Assembly: GCA_022360175.1 (NCBI GenBank)
Contig: JAKSDI010000207.1
Location: 1 to 64,000, forward strand
Source: Chitinophagales bacterium
GTDB lineage: Bacteria > Bacteroidota > Bacteroidia > Chitinophagales > Saprospiraceae
Direction: 5' to 3'
DNA length: 64,000 nucleotides
Part shown: in pieces, positions 21,779 through 30,956 of the stretch
How positions within the stretch are numbered: position 1 is the first letter of the stretch
Layout of the letters: the number at the start of each line of letters is the position of its first letter
Translations under genes and position numbers: made by a program
Notes under the pieces: model-generated
Databases searched by the model: none
What the model was told of the DNA's origin: nothing
Seen by the model: only the letters and a program-made list of their open reading frames with translations

Positions 21779-23137
21779 CTATTTACTCAACTCTCTTAAC
21801 TTTGTTTTCTGATGATCTACCTCCACATTAGGAATAATAAGTGTGAATTTAGCTCCTTCACCAGGCTGGCTAAGTATATTTATCTCGCCATCTATATATG
21901 GAGCCAGATAAAAGCATATTTCCAGGCCAATTCCATGACCACTTTCGTTGATGGTACCTTGAACTGAAAATAGATCGTGTTTCTTGATTTTGTCTAATTG
22001 AATAGCGTCCATCCCTATTCCATAATCTATCACTGAGATGTGTTGAAAGCCTTCAGATGAAGTTACTACTATTTTTACTATTCCATTTTCATAGGAATAT
22101 TTAATAGCATTGGTCAGAAGATTTAGGAGGATAATTTTTATTATGTTTCTGTCTGTATTCAGGTGATGATCCGTATCTATGTCTACCTCTATCGTTATAT
22201 TTTTCAACTTTATCTGCTCGGACAAGCTTTCCATTATTTCCTTTATCAAAAACCATAAGTTTATAGACCGCTTATTAGCAACGATACCCTTTCGCTGAGA
22301 TACTACCCAATTCAACAAATTCGTAATATTGTAATAAAGCTTGTAACCCGAATCTTCAAATCCCTGGGCTAAACGCTGTAATCGTTCGACTTGTCCACTT
22401 CTTATTAGATATGAAACATTCTTTGAAAGGTTCAAAAAATTGGATGCGGGCCCTTTTAAATCATGTGCAATGGTTGCTAACAAATGATTTTTATCTTCCA
22501 GCTGTTTTATCACACTACTTAAGGCTTCATTTTTTCTTTCTAATTCAAGGCTGGTTTTCTTTTCCTTTTCATAAAGTCCATTTAGAGCATTTACCTGCTT
22601 AAGTACTAAAATACCAACTCCTAAAGAAGGTAAGATCAAAAAAATAAGTCCATCTAATAAAGGAATATCTTTCTCTATAATGCTACCATAATAACGGTAA
22701 TAATAGATTCCTATCACTTGTAAGGAAAAAATAAAAATCGTCAATAATACTTTAGTTATATTTTTTTTAAAGGACAGCAAGACTACAAGTATAAAGGCAA
22801 AATAAGAATAATTAATATTCATTTCTATGCCATAAAATATAGAAATAAAAAATAATCCCAATGGAACAAGGGTACAAAACATCAACAATGCTCCTTCATG
22901 TAACTTATACCCTACTAATACAAAAAGGAATAAAATAAAAATCAATCCAAAAGCAGAATAGTAAACGGTTTCGTTTCCTGCCCATAAATCACCAATGACC
23001 ATAATTGCCGCAGCAAAAGCCATCATCAATAATACAATATTGAATACTCTCAATCTTAATTGGTCAAAAAAGTCTAAGTGTTCATCTTGACCTAATTTTA
23101 AAATACGTTCAATTAAGGTTTGTACGTACTCTATCAT
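21779..23137 (-). CDS. Membrane sensor histidine kinase
   Basis: 452 residues. Six or so hydrophobic segments lie between ~30 and ~180, with short loops and no large periplasmic domain. A coiled-coil linker (190-220) leads to the dimerisation/phosphorylation helix with His225 in ATIAHDLKGP. The ATPase domain follows (~330-440): LLNLLTNAIKYS (N box), DYGIGM (G1) and GHGIGLEIC (G2). This 7TMR-like, HAMP-less layout is common in Bacteroidota and often pairs with LytTR regulators. I infer that it senses a membrane-associated or hydrophobic cue and phosphorylates the downstream regulator. Confidence 0.9.
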   Translation of the reverse strand: MIEYVQTLIERILKLGQDEHLDFFDQLRLRVFNIVLLMMAFAAAIMVIGDLWAGNETVYYSAFGLIFILFLFVLVGYKLHEGALLMFCTLVPLGLFFISIFYGIEMNINYSYFAFILVVLLSFKKNITKVLLTIFIFSLQVIGIYYYRYYGSIIEKDIPLLDGLIFLILPSLGVGILVLKQVNALNGLYEKEKKTSLELERKNEALSSVIKQLEDKNHLLATIAHDLKGPASNFLNLSKNVSYLIRSGQVERLQRLAQGFEDSGYKLYYNITNLLNWVVSQRKGIVANKRSINLWFLIKEIMESLSEQIKLKNITIEVDIDTDHHLNTDRNIIKIILLNLLTNAIKYSYENGIVKIVVTSSEGFQHISVIDYGIGMDAIQLDKIKKHDLFSVQGTINESGHGIGLEICFYLAPYIDGEINILSQPGEGAKFTLIIPNVEVDHQKTKLRELSK

Positions 23138-23655
23138 TCTTACTATAATTTACAAGCTTTACAGGGGAAAATCTAAAGTCAGAATACCGAATAACTTTCA
23201 AGTTACCTGGCTTCTAATTCAAATAAAGATATTATTAATATCGGAGTTATACGCCTAATTTAACGGTTAATCTCATTGCTGCTGATAATAGCAAAAAGAG
23301 CGCCTGCTCATGTCTCATTTCTTTTCAAATCACCTTATAGCTCAATATTACATTCATCACCTTTACAACGCCTATTCATCCATCCTAACGTGTTGTTTAT
23401 CACACTTACCCATTTGCAATACTTAAATTCCCAGTAATTGTAAGTTTATTTAGAGAAACAGACCCGGGATTAACACCTCTATTTTAATTCATATTCGGTC
23501 TCCTAAATCATTTTTATAGTGAAAGTCATCACTTTGTGTTAACGGGCACTTTTCTATATATCCTTGTATATAATAACGATAACAACACTTCCTGACCAGT
23601 CACTTATCGGTCTTACTATCAAGATCATTGATCATCTACTAAATAGAAAACAATT
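23138..23655. other. Divergent promoter region
   Basis: 518 bp between the histidine kinase (minus) and the metalloprotease (plus). Both promoters must lie here. I could not pick a convincing TAnnTTTG box, and no gene-like frame is present. Confidence 0.4.
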
Positions 23656-26600
23656 ATGCGCACATTAATGACAATAGGCATTTTTTGCCTACTATTCACT
23701 TCTTTTGCCTTTGCCCAAAATGCATTAAAAGTCAAAGTAAAACCATCTCCCATTTCCAAATCAAGCTTGTCTTTTCATGACTTGGAGCAGTTCGAACTAT
23801 ATCAACTCAATGGAAAAGCGATCTACGATTTTGCCCAACAAAACCAAGGAAAGAGCTTTACAGTTGAATTGAAAATGGATGAAGCCCGGCATTGGCAAAT
23901 GGAGTTGCAGGCTTCAAAAGTGCATGGAGAGGATTATAGAATGATTATGAGCACGGGAGAAGAGGTCGAAGTCGAAAAACACATTACTTACAAGGGATTT
24001 TTAAAAAACAGGCCAGATACCAAGGTCAGACTGACAATTGCTCAAAATCTGATTCATGGAGTCATTTTTGAGGAGGAAATCTATTCCTTTGAAACAATTG
24101 ACAAAACATCTCAAAGGACGGCAAATGATTTAATGGCTTTTTATAAAATGAGCGATAATGCCTCTCAATTAGGAGATTGTGGTCATCATTCTGGTGGTCA
24201 TCACACCAAACCAACACTGCCTTTAGAACCAAAAGACCTTCTTAAAAATAAATATCTGGCAGATGATTCTGATCAGGCAAGTACCAGAAGTATGAATAAT
24301 ACCTATTGTCCAAAACTAGGAGTAACATTAGACTGGCAAGGATTAAATGTTGCAGGCTCAGTTGCCAACTTTAACTTAGACTTGCAAACCATCATCAATA
24401 TAGTCAATGGTTATTATGATATTTTTGATGTAGAGTATGAGTTGAATCCAGTTTATGTGATAAATAATGCTCCAAATCCGTGGACAGATGCTCCGGGAGA
24501 TGAAGAACAATTGGCATTAAATTATGCAGGCTGGGCTTTCCCTAATCTTACTCCTAGTAATTATAACTGCTCTTTATTATTTACTGGTACAAATATGAAT
24601 GGTATTGGATATGCCTTTTTCGGACATATGTGTCTTGGGGATAATTTAAGATATGGTGAAGTTGATTATCAATATCCTCAAACCATTACACAGAGAGCAA
24701 ATCTGACGACTCATGAATTGGGACATTTATGGGATGCCAGACATGGACCTATAAGTACCAACCATATCATGAGTCCTTCCATTTATGATGGCAACTTACA
24801 ATGGACCAGTACCTCAATTAATGTCATTTCAACAAGTGTCAACTCTACTTTTAATAGTTGCCTGCCTTCTTGTTCTGCTTCCTGCGATCCTTATGTAGAT
24901 AATGATAATGACGGATATTGTTCAGATGTAGATTGTGACGATAATGACAACACGATTTATCCAAATGCGACAGAGCTTTGTGATGGTATTGACAATGACT
25001 GCGATGGATCAATTGATGAAGGAACCTGCGATTATTGCGCTGCCGCAGGGGCAGCAGGAACCGGCTCAGATTACATTACTAATGTCACGATAGGAGATAT
25101 CAATAATACATCAGGAAAAACGCCTTATTCAGATTTCACCTCACTAAGTACTGATGTAATTAAAGGAGCCTCTTATAGCCTTCAAATTGAGATTAATACC
25201 GTTTTCACGCCCGATCAGGCTTATGCCTGGGTAGATTGGAATGATGACAAAATTTTCGACAACAGTACGGAGTTAATTAGCATGAGTGCATATAATAACA
25301 ACATCGCTACAGGAACCGTCACCGTGCCTCAGAATGCAGTCTTAGGTTCTCTGCGGCTTCGTACTCGAAATATATACGCTACTCCTAATACACCACAAGC
25401 ATGCGGAGATATTTATGGCGAAGTAGAAGACTATACTTTAAATGTTTTGGAATCGGGATCCAATGATTACTGTGCTGCCGCAGGAGCAGCAGGAACGGGC
25501 TCAGATTATATTACTAATGTCACGATAGGAGACATCAATAATACATCAGGAAAAACGCCTTATTCAGATTTCACCTCACTCAGTACTGATGTAATTAAAG
25601 GAGCCTCTTATAATCTACAAATTGAGATCAATACCGTCTTCACACCCGATCAGGCTTATGCCTGGGTAGACTGGAATGATGACAAAGTTTTTGACAACAG
25701 TACGGAGTTAATTAGCATGAGCGCTTATAGTAATAATATCGCTACAGGAACCCTTACTGTACCTCAGAATGCCGTTTTAGGCCCTCTGCGACTTCGTACC
25801 CGAAACATCTACGCTACTCCCAATACGCCACAAGCATGTGGAGATATTTATGGTGAAGTAGAAGATTATACTTTGAATGTCGAAAACCCTACAAATACCT
25901 GTACCGAAAATGAAATAACGCTCCATTTACAACTCGACGATTATCCTGAAGAAACAAGCTGGGATATCCGAGATTCAGGGGGAGCAATAGTTGCTTCAGG
26001 TGGCACTTATGATGGGCAGGAGAATGAATTCATTGCAATTGACATTTGCCTGACTGATGGTTGTTATGATTTTACGATTAATGATTCTTTTGGTGATGGT
26101 ATCTGCTGTGATTATGGCAATGGTTCTTACACCCTGATTGATGCTAATGGACAGGTGCTAGCTTCTGGTGGACAATTTACCTCCCTAGAAACGACTAATT
26201 TCTGCCTAAATTCAGATGGAAATTGTACGACCCAATTGATAGATGATCAGGGATTCGAAACTGGGTGGGGAATCTGGAATGATGGCGGCACAGATGCAAG
26301 AAGAAATGCCAATGATGCTCCATTTGCCAACAATGGCACTTATTGTATTCGCCTAAGAGATAATACAGCTGAATCTGTAATGACTACTGATATAATGGAT
26401 TTGTCCGGATTTTCTGAAATCACCGTTAATTTCTCTTATCAGGTGGAAAGCTTTGAAAACACAGAGGACTTCTGGTTGCAGGTTTCTACAGATGGTGGCA
26501 CTACTTTTACTACCATCAGAGACTGGGTTAGAACGATTGATTTTCAAAATAGCGAACGGCATAATCCCTCTGTAAATATTGCAGGCCCTTTTTCCAATAC

Positions 26601-27042
26601 CACTCAAATTCGTTTCCGCTGTGATGCCTCGGGTAATGGTGACAAGGTCTATATTGATGATGTTTTAATTGAAGGCTGTGGAACAGCTAGTGGAAACAAT
26701 CTTGTCACTAATCGTAATGATAGCGGGAATTCTGTTAATAGTGAAACTATTGATTTTGTACCCGGTAGTGAAAATGCTGATAAAAAATTGGACAGGATAC
26801 GTTTGTACCCCAACCCTGTTTCTTCGGAACTAACAATAGCGTTTTGGGCAAACAAAGACCAGCAAACTCTCATCGAACTGTTTGACCTAACGGGACAAAG
26901 GGTGCTATCTAAACCAGTCAAAGCTTTCGAAGGTGCTAATCAAACCAAATTAAATCTTGGTGCATTACCACAAGGTATTTATCTATTAAGTATTGTAGAT
27001 TCTGAAAAGAGATCAACAAAACAAGTGGTAATAGCAAGGTAA
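23656..27042 (+). CDS. T9SS-secreted zinc metalloprotease with two GEVED domains
   Basis: 1,128 residues. Signal peptide 1-20 (ending FAFAQ), then a propeptide-like region to ~200. The catalytic domain has the metzincin zinc motif HELGHLWDARH from His353 and a Met-turn HIMSP shortly after, as in reprolysin-like families. Then come a MopE-like DNDNDGYCSDVDCDDND / CDGIDNDCDG stretch, two near-identical GEVED domains (~458-597 and ~604-743), a GDGICCDYGNGSY domain, a MAM/galactose-binding-like domain (~860-1015) and a C-terminal T9SS sorting domain (IRLYPNPVSSELTI ... GIYLLSI). T9SS export to the surface or medium is expected. The substrate is unknown. The GEVED pair is a recent internal duplication. 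Confidence 0.9.
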   Translation: MRTLMTIGIFCLLFTSFAFAQNALKVKVKPSPISKSSLSFHDLEQFELYQLNGKAIYDFAQQNQGKSFTVELKMDEARHWQMELQASKVHGEDYRMIMSTGEEVEVEKHITYKGFLKNRPDTKVRLTIAQNLIHGVIFEEEIYSFETIDKTSQRTANDLMAFYKMSDNASQLGDCGHHSGGHHTKPTLPLEPKDLLKNKYLADDSDQASTRSMNNTYCPKLGVTLDWQGLNVAGSVANFNLDLQTIINIVNGYYDIFDVEYELNPVYVINNAPNPWTDAPGDEEQLALNYAGWAFPNLTPSNYNCSLLFTGTNMNGIGYAFFGHMCLGDNLRYGEVDYQYPQTITQRANLTTHELGHLWDARHGPISTNHIMSPSIYDGNLQWTSTSINVISTSVNSTFNSCLPSCSASCDPYVDNDNDGYCSDVDCDDNDNTIYPNATELCDGIDNDCDGSIDEGTCDYCAAAGAAGTGSDYITNVTIGDINNTSGKTPYSDFTSLSTDVIKGASYSLQIEINTVFTPDQAYAWVDWNDDKIFDNSTELISMSAYNNNIATGTVTVPQNAVLGSLRLRTRNIYATPNTPQACGDIYGEVEDYTLNVLESGSNDYCAAAGAAGTGSDYITNVTIGDINNTSGKTPYSDFTSLSTDVIKGASYNLQIEINTVFTPDQAYAWVDWNDDKVFDNSTELISMSAYSNNIATGTLTVPQNAVLGPLRLRTRNIYATPNTPQACGDIYGEVEDYTLNVENPTNTCTENEITLHLQLDDYPEETSWDIRDSGGAIVASGGTYDGQENEFIAIDICLTDGCYDFTINDSFGDGICCDYGNGSYTLIDANGQVLASGGQFTSLETTNFCLNSDGNCTTQLIDDQGFETGWGIWNDGGTDARRNANDAPFANNGTYCIRLRDNTAESVMTTDIMDLSGFSEITVNFSYQVESFENTEDFWLQVSTDGGTTFTTIRDWVRTIDFQNSERHNPSVNIAGPFSNTTQIRFRCDASGNGDKVYIDDVLIEGCGTASGNNLVTNRNDSGNSVNSETIDFVPGSENADKKLDRIRLYPNPVSSELTIAFWANKDQQTLIELFDLTGQRVLSKPVKAFEGANQTKLNLGALPQGIYLLSIVDSEKRSTKQVVIAR
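25029..25883 (+). repeat. Tandem ~436-bp duplication encoding two GEVED domains
   Basis: Both copies begin CAAAGAAGTGSDYITNVTIG and end YGEVEDYTLNV. Most differences are third-position substitutions, so the copies are under protein-level constraint. Confidence 0.85.
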
Positions 27043-27066
27043 GGAAGCGAGCGCTTCGCCACCTTA

Positions 27067-27121
27067 TTTCTATTGGTTTGCCCTCCCTCTTTGGTTACTT
27101 AGGAGGGTATTCCAATAGAAA
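27067..27121. terminator. Hairpin between convergent genes
   Basis: Arms TTTCTATTGG and CCAATAGAAA, with an inner CCCTCC / GGAGGG pairing. It lies between the metalloprotease (plus) and the SxtJ-type gene (minus), where a bidirectional terminator is expected. A smaller palindrome, GAAGCGAGCGCTTC, precedes it. Confidence 0.55.
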
Positions 27122-27208
27122 ATTTGAATGAGGAGGAAAAGATTTACGAATATTCTTTACGTTACTATTAGCTGATCATTAAAAAAGGTAGAGTTCCCGG
27201 GTTCATAT

Positions 27209-27583
27209 TTACCACGTCTTCTCAAAATATTCCTTATCTATTTCCCTTTCATAATCTTTGAACATAGAGCCTTTTCGTCGCTTCAACATGAGCGGATCTT
27301 TTTCGCCAAAAAGCCTGGACAATACAGCAATTGGTGTAAGCAACAAGAAAAATATAAGGGATAACAGAATATTAGGCACAATTAAAGAAAGTACATAGGT
27401 GAGCTTACTCCATAGGTAATCAATTTTTCGGGCCAGATAATTGGAGAAACTGCCAGCGCCACCTATCAGCAGGGCCACCAATAAACATGCTCTTGCACCT
27501 GTAATCACATAGATAATGAGTAGGCAGGTAGTAATGACCAGGCAGGTTTTTACAGGTGTCGTTTTAATCGTTTTTTGGTACAT
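27209..27583 (-). CDS. SxtJ-family small membrane protein
   Basis: 124 residues with two hydrophobic hairpins (~14-55 and ~70-95). The C-terminal half has the SxtJ-type pattern LLTPIAVLSRLFGEKDPL followed by a charged tail. SxtJ proteins of unknown function are found next to carbamoyltransferases and DUF5989 proteins, exactly as here. The gene starts one base after the DUF5989 stop, so the two are translationally linked. It probably forms part of a membrane complex acting with the carbamoyltransferase. Confidence 0.75.
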   Translation of the reverse strand: MYQKTIKTTPVKTCLVITTCLLIIYVITGARACLLVALLIGGAGSFSNYLARKIDYLWSKLTYVLSLIVPNILLSLIFFLLLTPIAVLSRLFGEKDPLMLKRRKGSMFKDYEREIDKEYFEKTW

Positions 27584-27584
27584 C

Positions 27585-27734
27585 TTAAAATAAGGTATAA
27601 ATAAACGGTGCTACTGCACTACTTCCTCCAAATACCAATAGTACACCAATCAATACCAATACAATTACCACAGGCATCAACCAGTATTTTTTTCTTTCCA
27701 GCATGAAGTGCCATAAGTCTTTTAAGGATTCCAT
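27585..27734 (-). CDS. DUF5989-family membrane peptide, 49 residues
   Basis: Starts MESLKDLWHFM, continues with a basic ERKKYWLMP, then a single membrane helix, and ends with the family-typical SAVAPFIYTLF. Short proteins of this family are a regular companion of SxtJ and NodU-type carbamoyltransferases. The stop is one base from the SxtJ start. Upstream, a ~107-bp spacer with CAAG-type repeats separates it from the SGNH gene. Confidence 0.85.
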   Translation of the reverse strand: MESLKDLWHFMLERKKYWLMPVVIVLVLIGVLLVFGGSSAVAPFIYTLF

Positions 27735-27767
27735 ATCGATCTATTTGAGGTATCAATATAGGCAAGA

Positions 27768-27826
27768 TCAAATACAAGCGCAAATTCAAACGCAAGTTCA
27801 AGGTGCAAGCGTTCCTTAACCTACTT
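27768..27826. repeat. Degenerate 'CAAGTNCAAA' spacer repeat
   Basis: A run of 6-bp-phased words (caagcgcaaattcaaacg, caagttcaaggtgcaag) between SGNH hydrolase and DUF5989 genes. A longer relative is at 34390-34567. Confidence 0.5.
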
Positions 27827-27841
27827 GATCTGCTATTAGGT

Positions 27842-29041
27842 CTATTTTGAGCCAAGTACCTGATCATGCATATGATCATAAATCATTTTAGCAAACTGCT
27901 CACATCCTGTTTCAGAGAAATGCCCGTTATCCAGAAAATCCTCTTCTTGCCATTGCTCTATCTGCAGGGGGATATAATTGACAGGAGCTAATTCCTGCTT
28001 GCAAAACTCGTCCAATTCCAGGCAGTAGTCAATAGCTTTTTGCTCACTGATACCCGGCATCCAGTAGGCATAAGAAAGGCCTTTATTTTCTATTAATTCA
28101 AAATTAAAATGTTGGGGAATAAAAATGTATTGCTTATCAGATTTTGCCAGTTCTCTTAGTTCTTCCTTAAGATATTCCATAATTACATCTTCTGAGTAAT
28201 GCCGAGGGCTATCGCTGTGTAAGCTTCGTTTATGAATATTTTCTACGATCATTTTTTCGTGCAGGGCTCCGTGTAGTTTTCCTAATAGTATATGCATGAA
28301 AAGAGTATGGTTTTCCAAAAAGGTAATCAATCTAGCTGCTCGATCACTTATAATATTCATGTAATAGTAATTAAAAGCTATAGAGCGAGGTTTTATTTCA
28401 TCTAAGCCGTTCATCATCCTATTGGTTAGGCTATGCCACTCCAATACCTGATTCATATTTGTGTATTCAATGTTGGGGACATTAATAGATCGAAAATCAT
28501 TCCAGCCGTGATAATGAAGTTCTATAACATGGGCATACTCATCATGATAACAACTGTAATGCTCCTTATTACTCATATTATCGCCAAAAGAATGCCCTGC
28601 AATGCCGTGATTATGTACTTCGGCTTTATATCCATTTGAGCGAAGCAAGCTTTCTAATTTAGAGGGCCAGGTAGATGCTTCTGGAAGGTTGAGGCAATAG
28701 GTAGAAGAGCCGCCATAGCAACAGATCAACAGATCAGTTTCCGGATATGATTCAATGCCATTTGTCGCTCTTGTATATCCATTTATATGCTCTCCCCAGG
28801 CACCGTCGAAAGTAGTATAATGAGGGTTAAGTGCTGTAGGTTTTATGCTTTTGCTTAATACAAAAGAGGGAATTTCATCTGCTTCTTTAGGTATACTTAC
28901 ATGGATAATCCATCCGATTGAAAAGTCGAGACAAAGAAATAATAGAATCCCCCAGATGACTTTTCTCAACGAGCGTTTTTCTTTTACATTTATAAAGATA
29001 AGGCCAGTTAATAAAGCGATAAAAAATAATACCAGATACAT
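27842..29041 (-). CDS. SGNH/GDSL-type hydrolase, membrane anchored
   Basis: 399 residues with two N-terminal membrane helices (1-18, 28-48). The hydrolase blocks are: YGGSST with candidate nucleophile Ser112, HNHGIAGHSFGDN (block II Gly/Asn), HGWNDF at 178-183 (block III), and DNGHFSETG with Asp371/His374. Family members act as esterases or acetyl-ester hydrolases on glycans. It ends the tight part of the carbamoyltransferase operon (28-bp gap). I infer that it edits an O-acyl group on the same glycan or secreted product; the substrate is unknown. Confidence 0.75.
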   Translation of the reverse strand: MYLVLFFIALLTGLIFINVKEKRSLRKVIWGILLFLCLDFSIGWIIHVSIPKEADEIPSFVLSKSIKPTALNPHYTTFDGAWGEHINGYTRATNGIESYPETDLLICCYGGSSTYCLNLPEASTWPSKLESLLRSNGYKAEVHNHGIAGHSFGDNMSNKEHYSCYHDEYAHVIELHYHGWNDFRSINVPNIEYTNMNQVLEWHSLTNRMMNGLDEIKPRSIAFNYYYMNIISDRAARLITFLENHTLFMHILLGKLHGALHEKMIVENIHKRSLHSDSPRHYSEDVIMEYLKEELRELAKSDKQYIFIPQHFNFELIENKGLSYAYWMPGISEQKAIDYCLELDEFCKQELAPVNYIPLQIEQWQEEDFLDNGHFSETGCEQFAKMIYDHMHDQVLGSK

Positions 29042-29069
29042 AAATTAGCCTTTAAGTAAGGGATCAATA

Positions 29070-30893
29070 TTACTTAATTTGATCGCCTTTATAATACACA
29101 AAATCTTCCATCACTAAATAGTCCATATCTGTTTGCATAAAGCAATGATAGGCATCAAGAGGTGTACATACAATAGGCTCTCCCCGAACATTAAAACTGG
29201 TGTTCAGGATCAGGCTGCATCCTGTTTTTGCCTCAAAAGCCTTTATCAATTGATAGTATCGCTTATTAGTAGTCGCACTTACTGTTTGCAGCCTTGCGGT
29301 AAAATCGACATGTGTGGCAGAGTGTATAGTACTTCTTTTATAGTTGAGTCTTTCCTTTAAAGATAAGCTGTAATAATTTTCCGGAATTGGCAATCGTTGA
29401 TTCTCTTTTACCGAAGCAACCATCAGCATATAAGGAGATGAGGTTTTCCAATCAAAATAATCTTCGCAACGCTCTTCCAGTACTGAAGGTGCAAATGGCC
29501 GAAAGGATTCTCGTTTTTTTATCTTTTGATTAATAATATGCTGCATTTCTGGGTTGCGAGCGTCTCCTAGTATACTTCTATTTCCAAGAGCTCTGGGCCC
29601 AAACTCCATCCTACCCTGAAACCAACCAATGACTTTAGCTTCCGCAATTTTTTCAGCAATGAAACTTGCTAGCGTTTCAAAGTCATCATAATGCTTATAT
29701 ACTGCCTTGACTTTCTTATTCACCTGCTCGATTTCCTTTTGAGAAAATGAAGGCCCTAAATAAGCTCCTTGCATTTGATCTTCTCTTGAGGTATACGCTC
29801 TTTTTTCATCAAAATACCCATGATGAACTGCCAATGCAGCTCCTAGCGCTCCTCCTGCATCACCTGCTGCTGGCTGAATAAAGATATTTTCGAATATGCC
29901 TGCCTTTTGAATTCTTCCATTAGCTACACAATTGAGTGCAACACCTCCTGCCATGCATAGATTGGCCGCATTGGTTAAACGCTTGGCTTCTACTGCCATT
30001 TTATAGACAATCTCCTCTGTCACATGCTGAATAGCATATGCCAGATCACAATGCTCCTGTTTCAACTCCGCCTCAGCTTTTCTTTTTGATATGCCAAATA
30101 GTTTTTCCCATTTTTGATCTTTTAGCATCCTTAGCCCTGTAGCGTAGTTAAAATATTGCTGGTTGAGCCAAATGGAGCCATCTGGCTTAATATCTACCAA
30201 CTCTCTTTTTATAATATCAATAAACCTATGCGTACGATCTGAATCTGGATTACCATAAGGTGCTAAGCCCATCAACTTATATTCTCCTGAATTTACTCTG
30301 AATCCCAGGAAATAAGTAAATGAACTATACAACAAACCTACCGAATGTGGAAACTCCAGTTGTTTGATTATTCTAATGCTACTTTCTTTACCATAAGCGA
30401 TGGTAGCAGTACTCCACTCTCCTACTCCATCAATGGTTAAAATAGCAGCTTCTTTAAAAGATGATGGAAAAAAGGCACTGGTGGCATGGGAAAGGTGATG
30501 CTCTGAAAATAGTAAAAGAAAGCGCTCTTTATTAAAAGTACCTATTTCGCGAAGTCCATTATAAATGAGTCTTTTTAAAAAGATTTTTTCATTGATCCAG
30601 ACAGGGATTGCTTTTAGGAAGGATAATAAACCGTGGGGGGCAAAAGCATAGTAGGTTTGTAAAAGCCGTTCAAATTTTAGTAAGGGCTTATCATAAAAAA
30701 CGATGGCGTCCAGTTCATCTAATTCCAGGCCTGCTTCTTCCAAGCAATAATTGATCGCATTTGTGGGGAAAGCAGCAGTATGTTTTTGACGGCTAAATCG
30801 TTCTTCCTGAGCTGCGGCTATTATTTGTCCATCGATACATAATGCAGCAGCCGAATCATGGTAAAAGGCGGAGATGCCAAGGATTTTTTTCAA
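29070..30893 (-). CDS. Carbamoyltransferase (NodU/CmcH/TobZ family)
   Basis: 607 residues, full family length. The N-terminal Kae1-like domain starts ILGISAFYHDSAAAL and has EERFSRQKHTAAFP, HHLSHATSAFF and the nucleotide-site segment GEYKLMGLAPYG. The C-terminal domain has GWFQGRMEFGPRALGNRSIL. These enzymes move a carbamoyl group from carbamoyl phosphate via carbamoyl-adenylate to a hydroxyl of a sugar or natural product. It heads an operon with the SGNH hydrolase, DUF5989 and SxtJ genes. The acceptor is unknown; an envelope glycan is likely from the membrane partners. Confidence 0.93.
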   Translation of the reverse strand: MKKILGISAFYHDSAAALCIDGQIIAAAQEERFSRQKHTAAFPTNAINYCLEEAGLELDELDAIVFYDKPLLKFERLLQTYYAFAPHGLLSFLKAIPVWINEKIFLKRLIYNGLREIGTFNKERFLLLFSEHHLSHATSAFFPSSFKEAAILTIDGVGEWSTATIAYGKESSIRIIKQLEFPHSVGLLYSSFTYFLGFRVNSGEYKLMGLAPYGNPDSDRTHRFIDIIKRELVDIKPDGSIWLNQQYFNYATGLRMLKDQKWEKLFGISKRKAEAELKQEHCDLAYAIQHVTEEIVYKMAVEAKRLTNAANLCMAGGVALNCVANGRIQKAGIFENIFIQPAAGDAGGALGAALAVHHGYFDEKRAYTSREDQMQGAYLGPSFSQKEIEQVNKKVKAVYKHYDDFETLASFIAEKIAEAKVIGWFQGRMEFGPRALGNRSILGDARNPEMQHIINQKIKKRESFRPFAPSVLEERCEDYFDWKTSSPYMLMVASVKENQRLPIPENYYSLSLKERLNYKRSTIHSATHVDFTARLQTVSATTNKRYYQLIKAFEAKTGCSLILNTSFNVRGEPIVCTPLDAYHCFMQTDMDYLVMEDFVYYKGDQIK

Positions 30894-30906
30894 GAGTAGT
30901 TGTTTA

Positions 30907-30949
30907 GATTTATCCCATACTTTCTACATTTAAAAGTATGGGATAAATC
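30907..30949 (-). terminator. Strong hairpin after the SPOR-protein gene
   Basis: 17-bp perfect arms (GATTTATCCCATACTTT and its complement) around a 9-nt loop, between two minus-strand genes. It likely ends the SPOR-gene transcript and separates it from the carbamoyltransferase operon. Confidence 0.65.
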
Positions 30950-30956
30950 ATATTTC

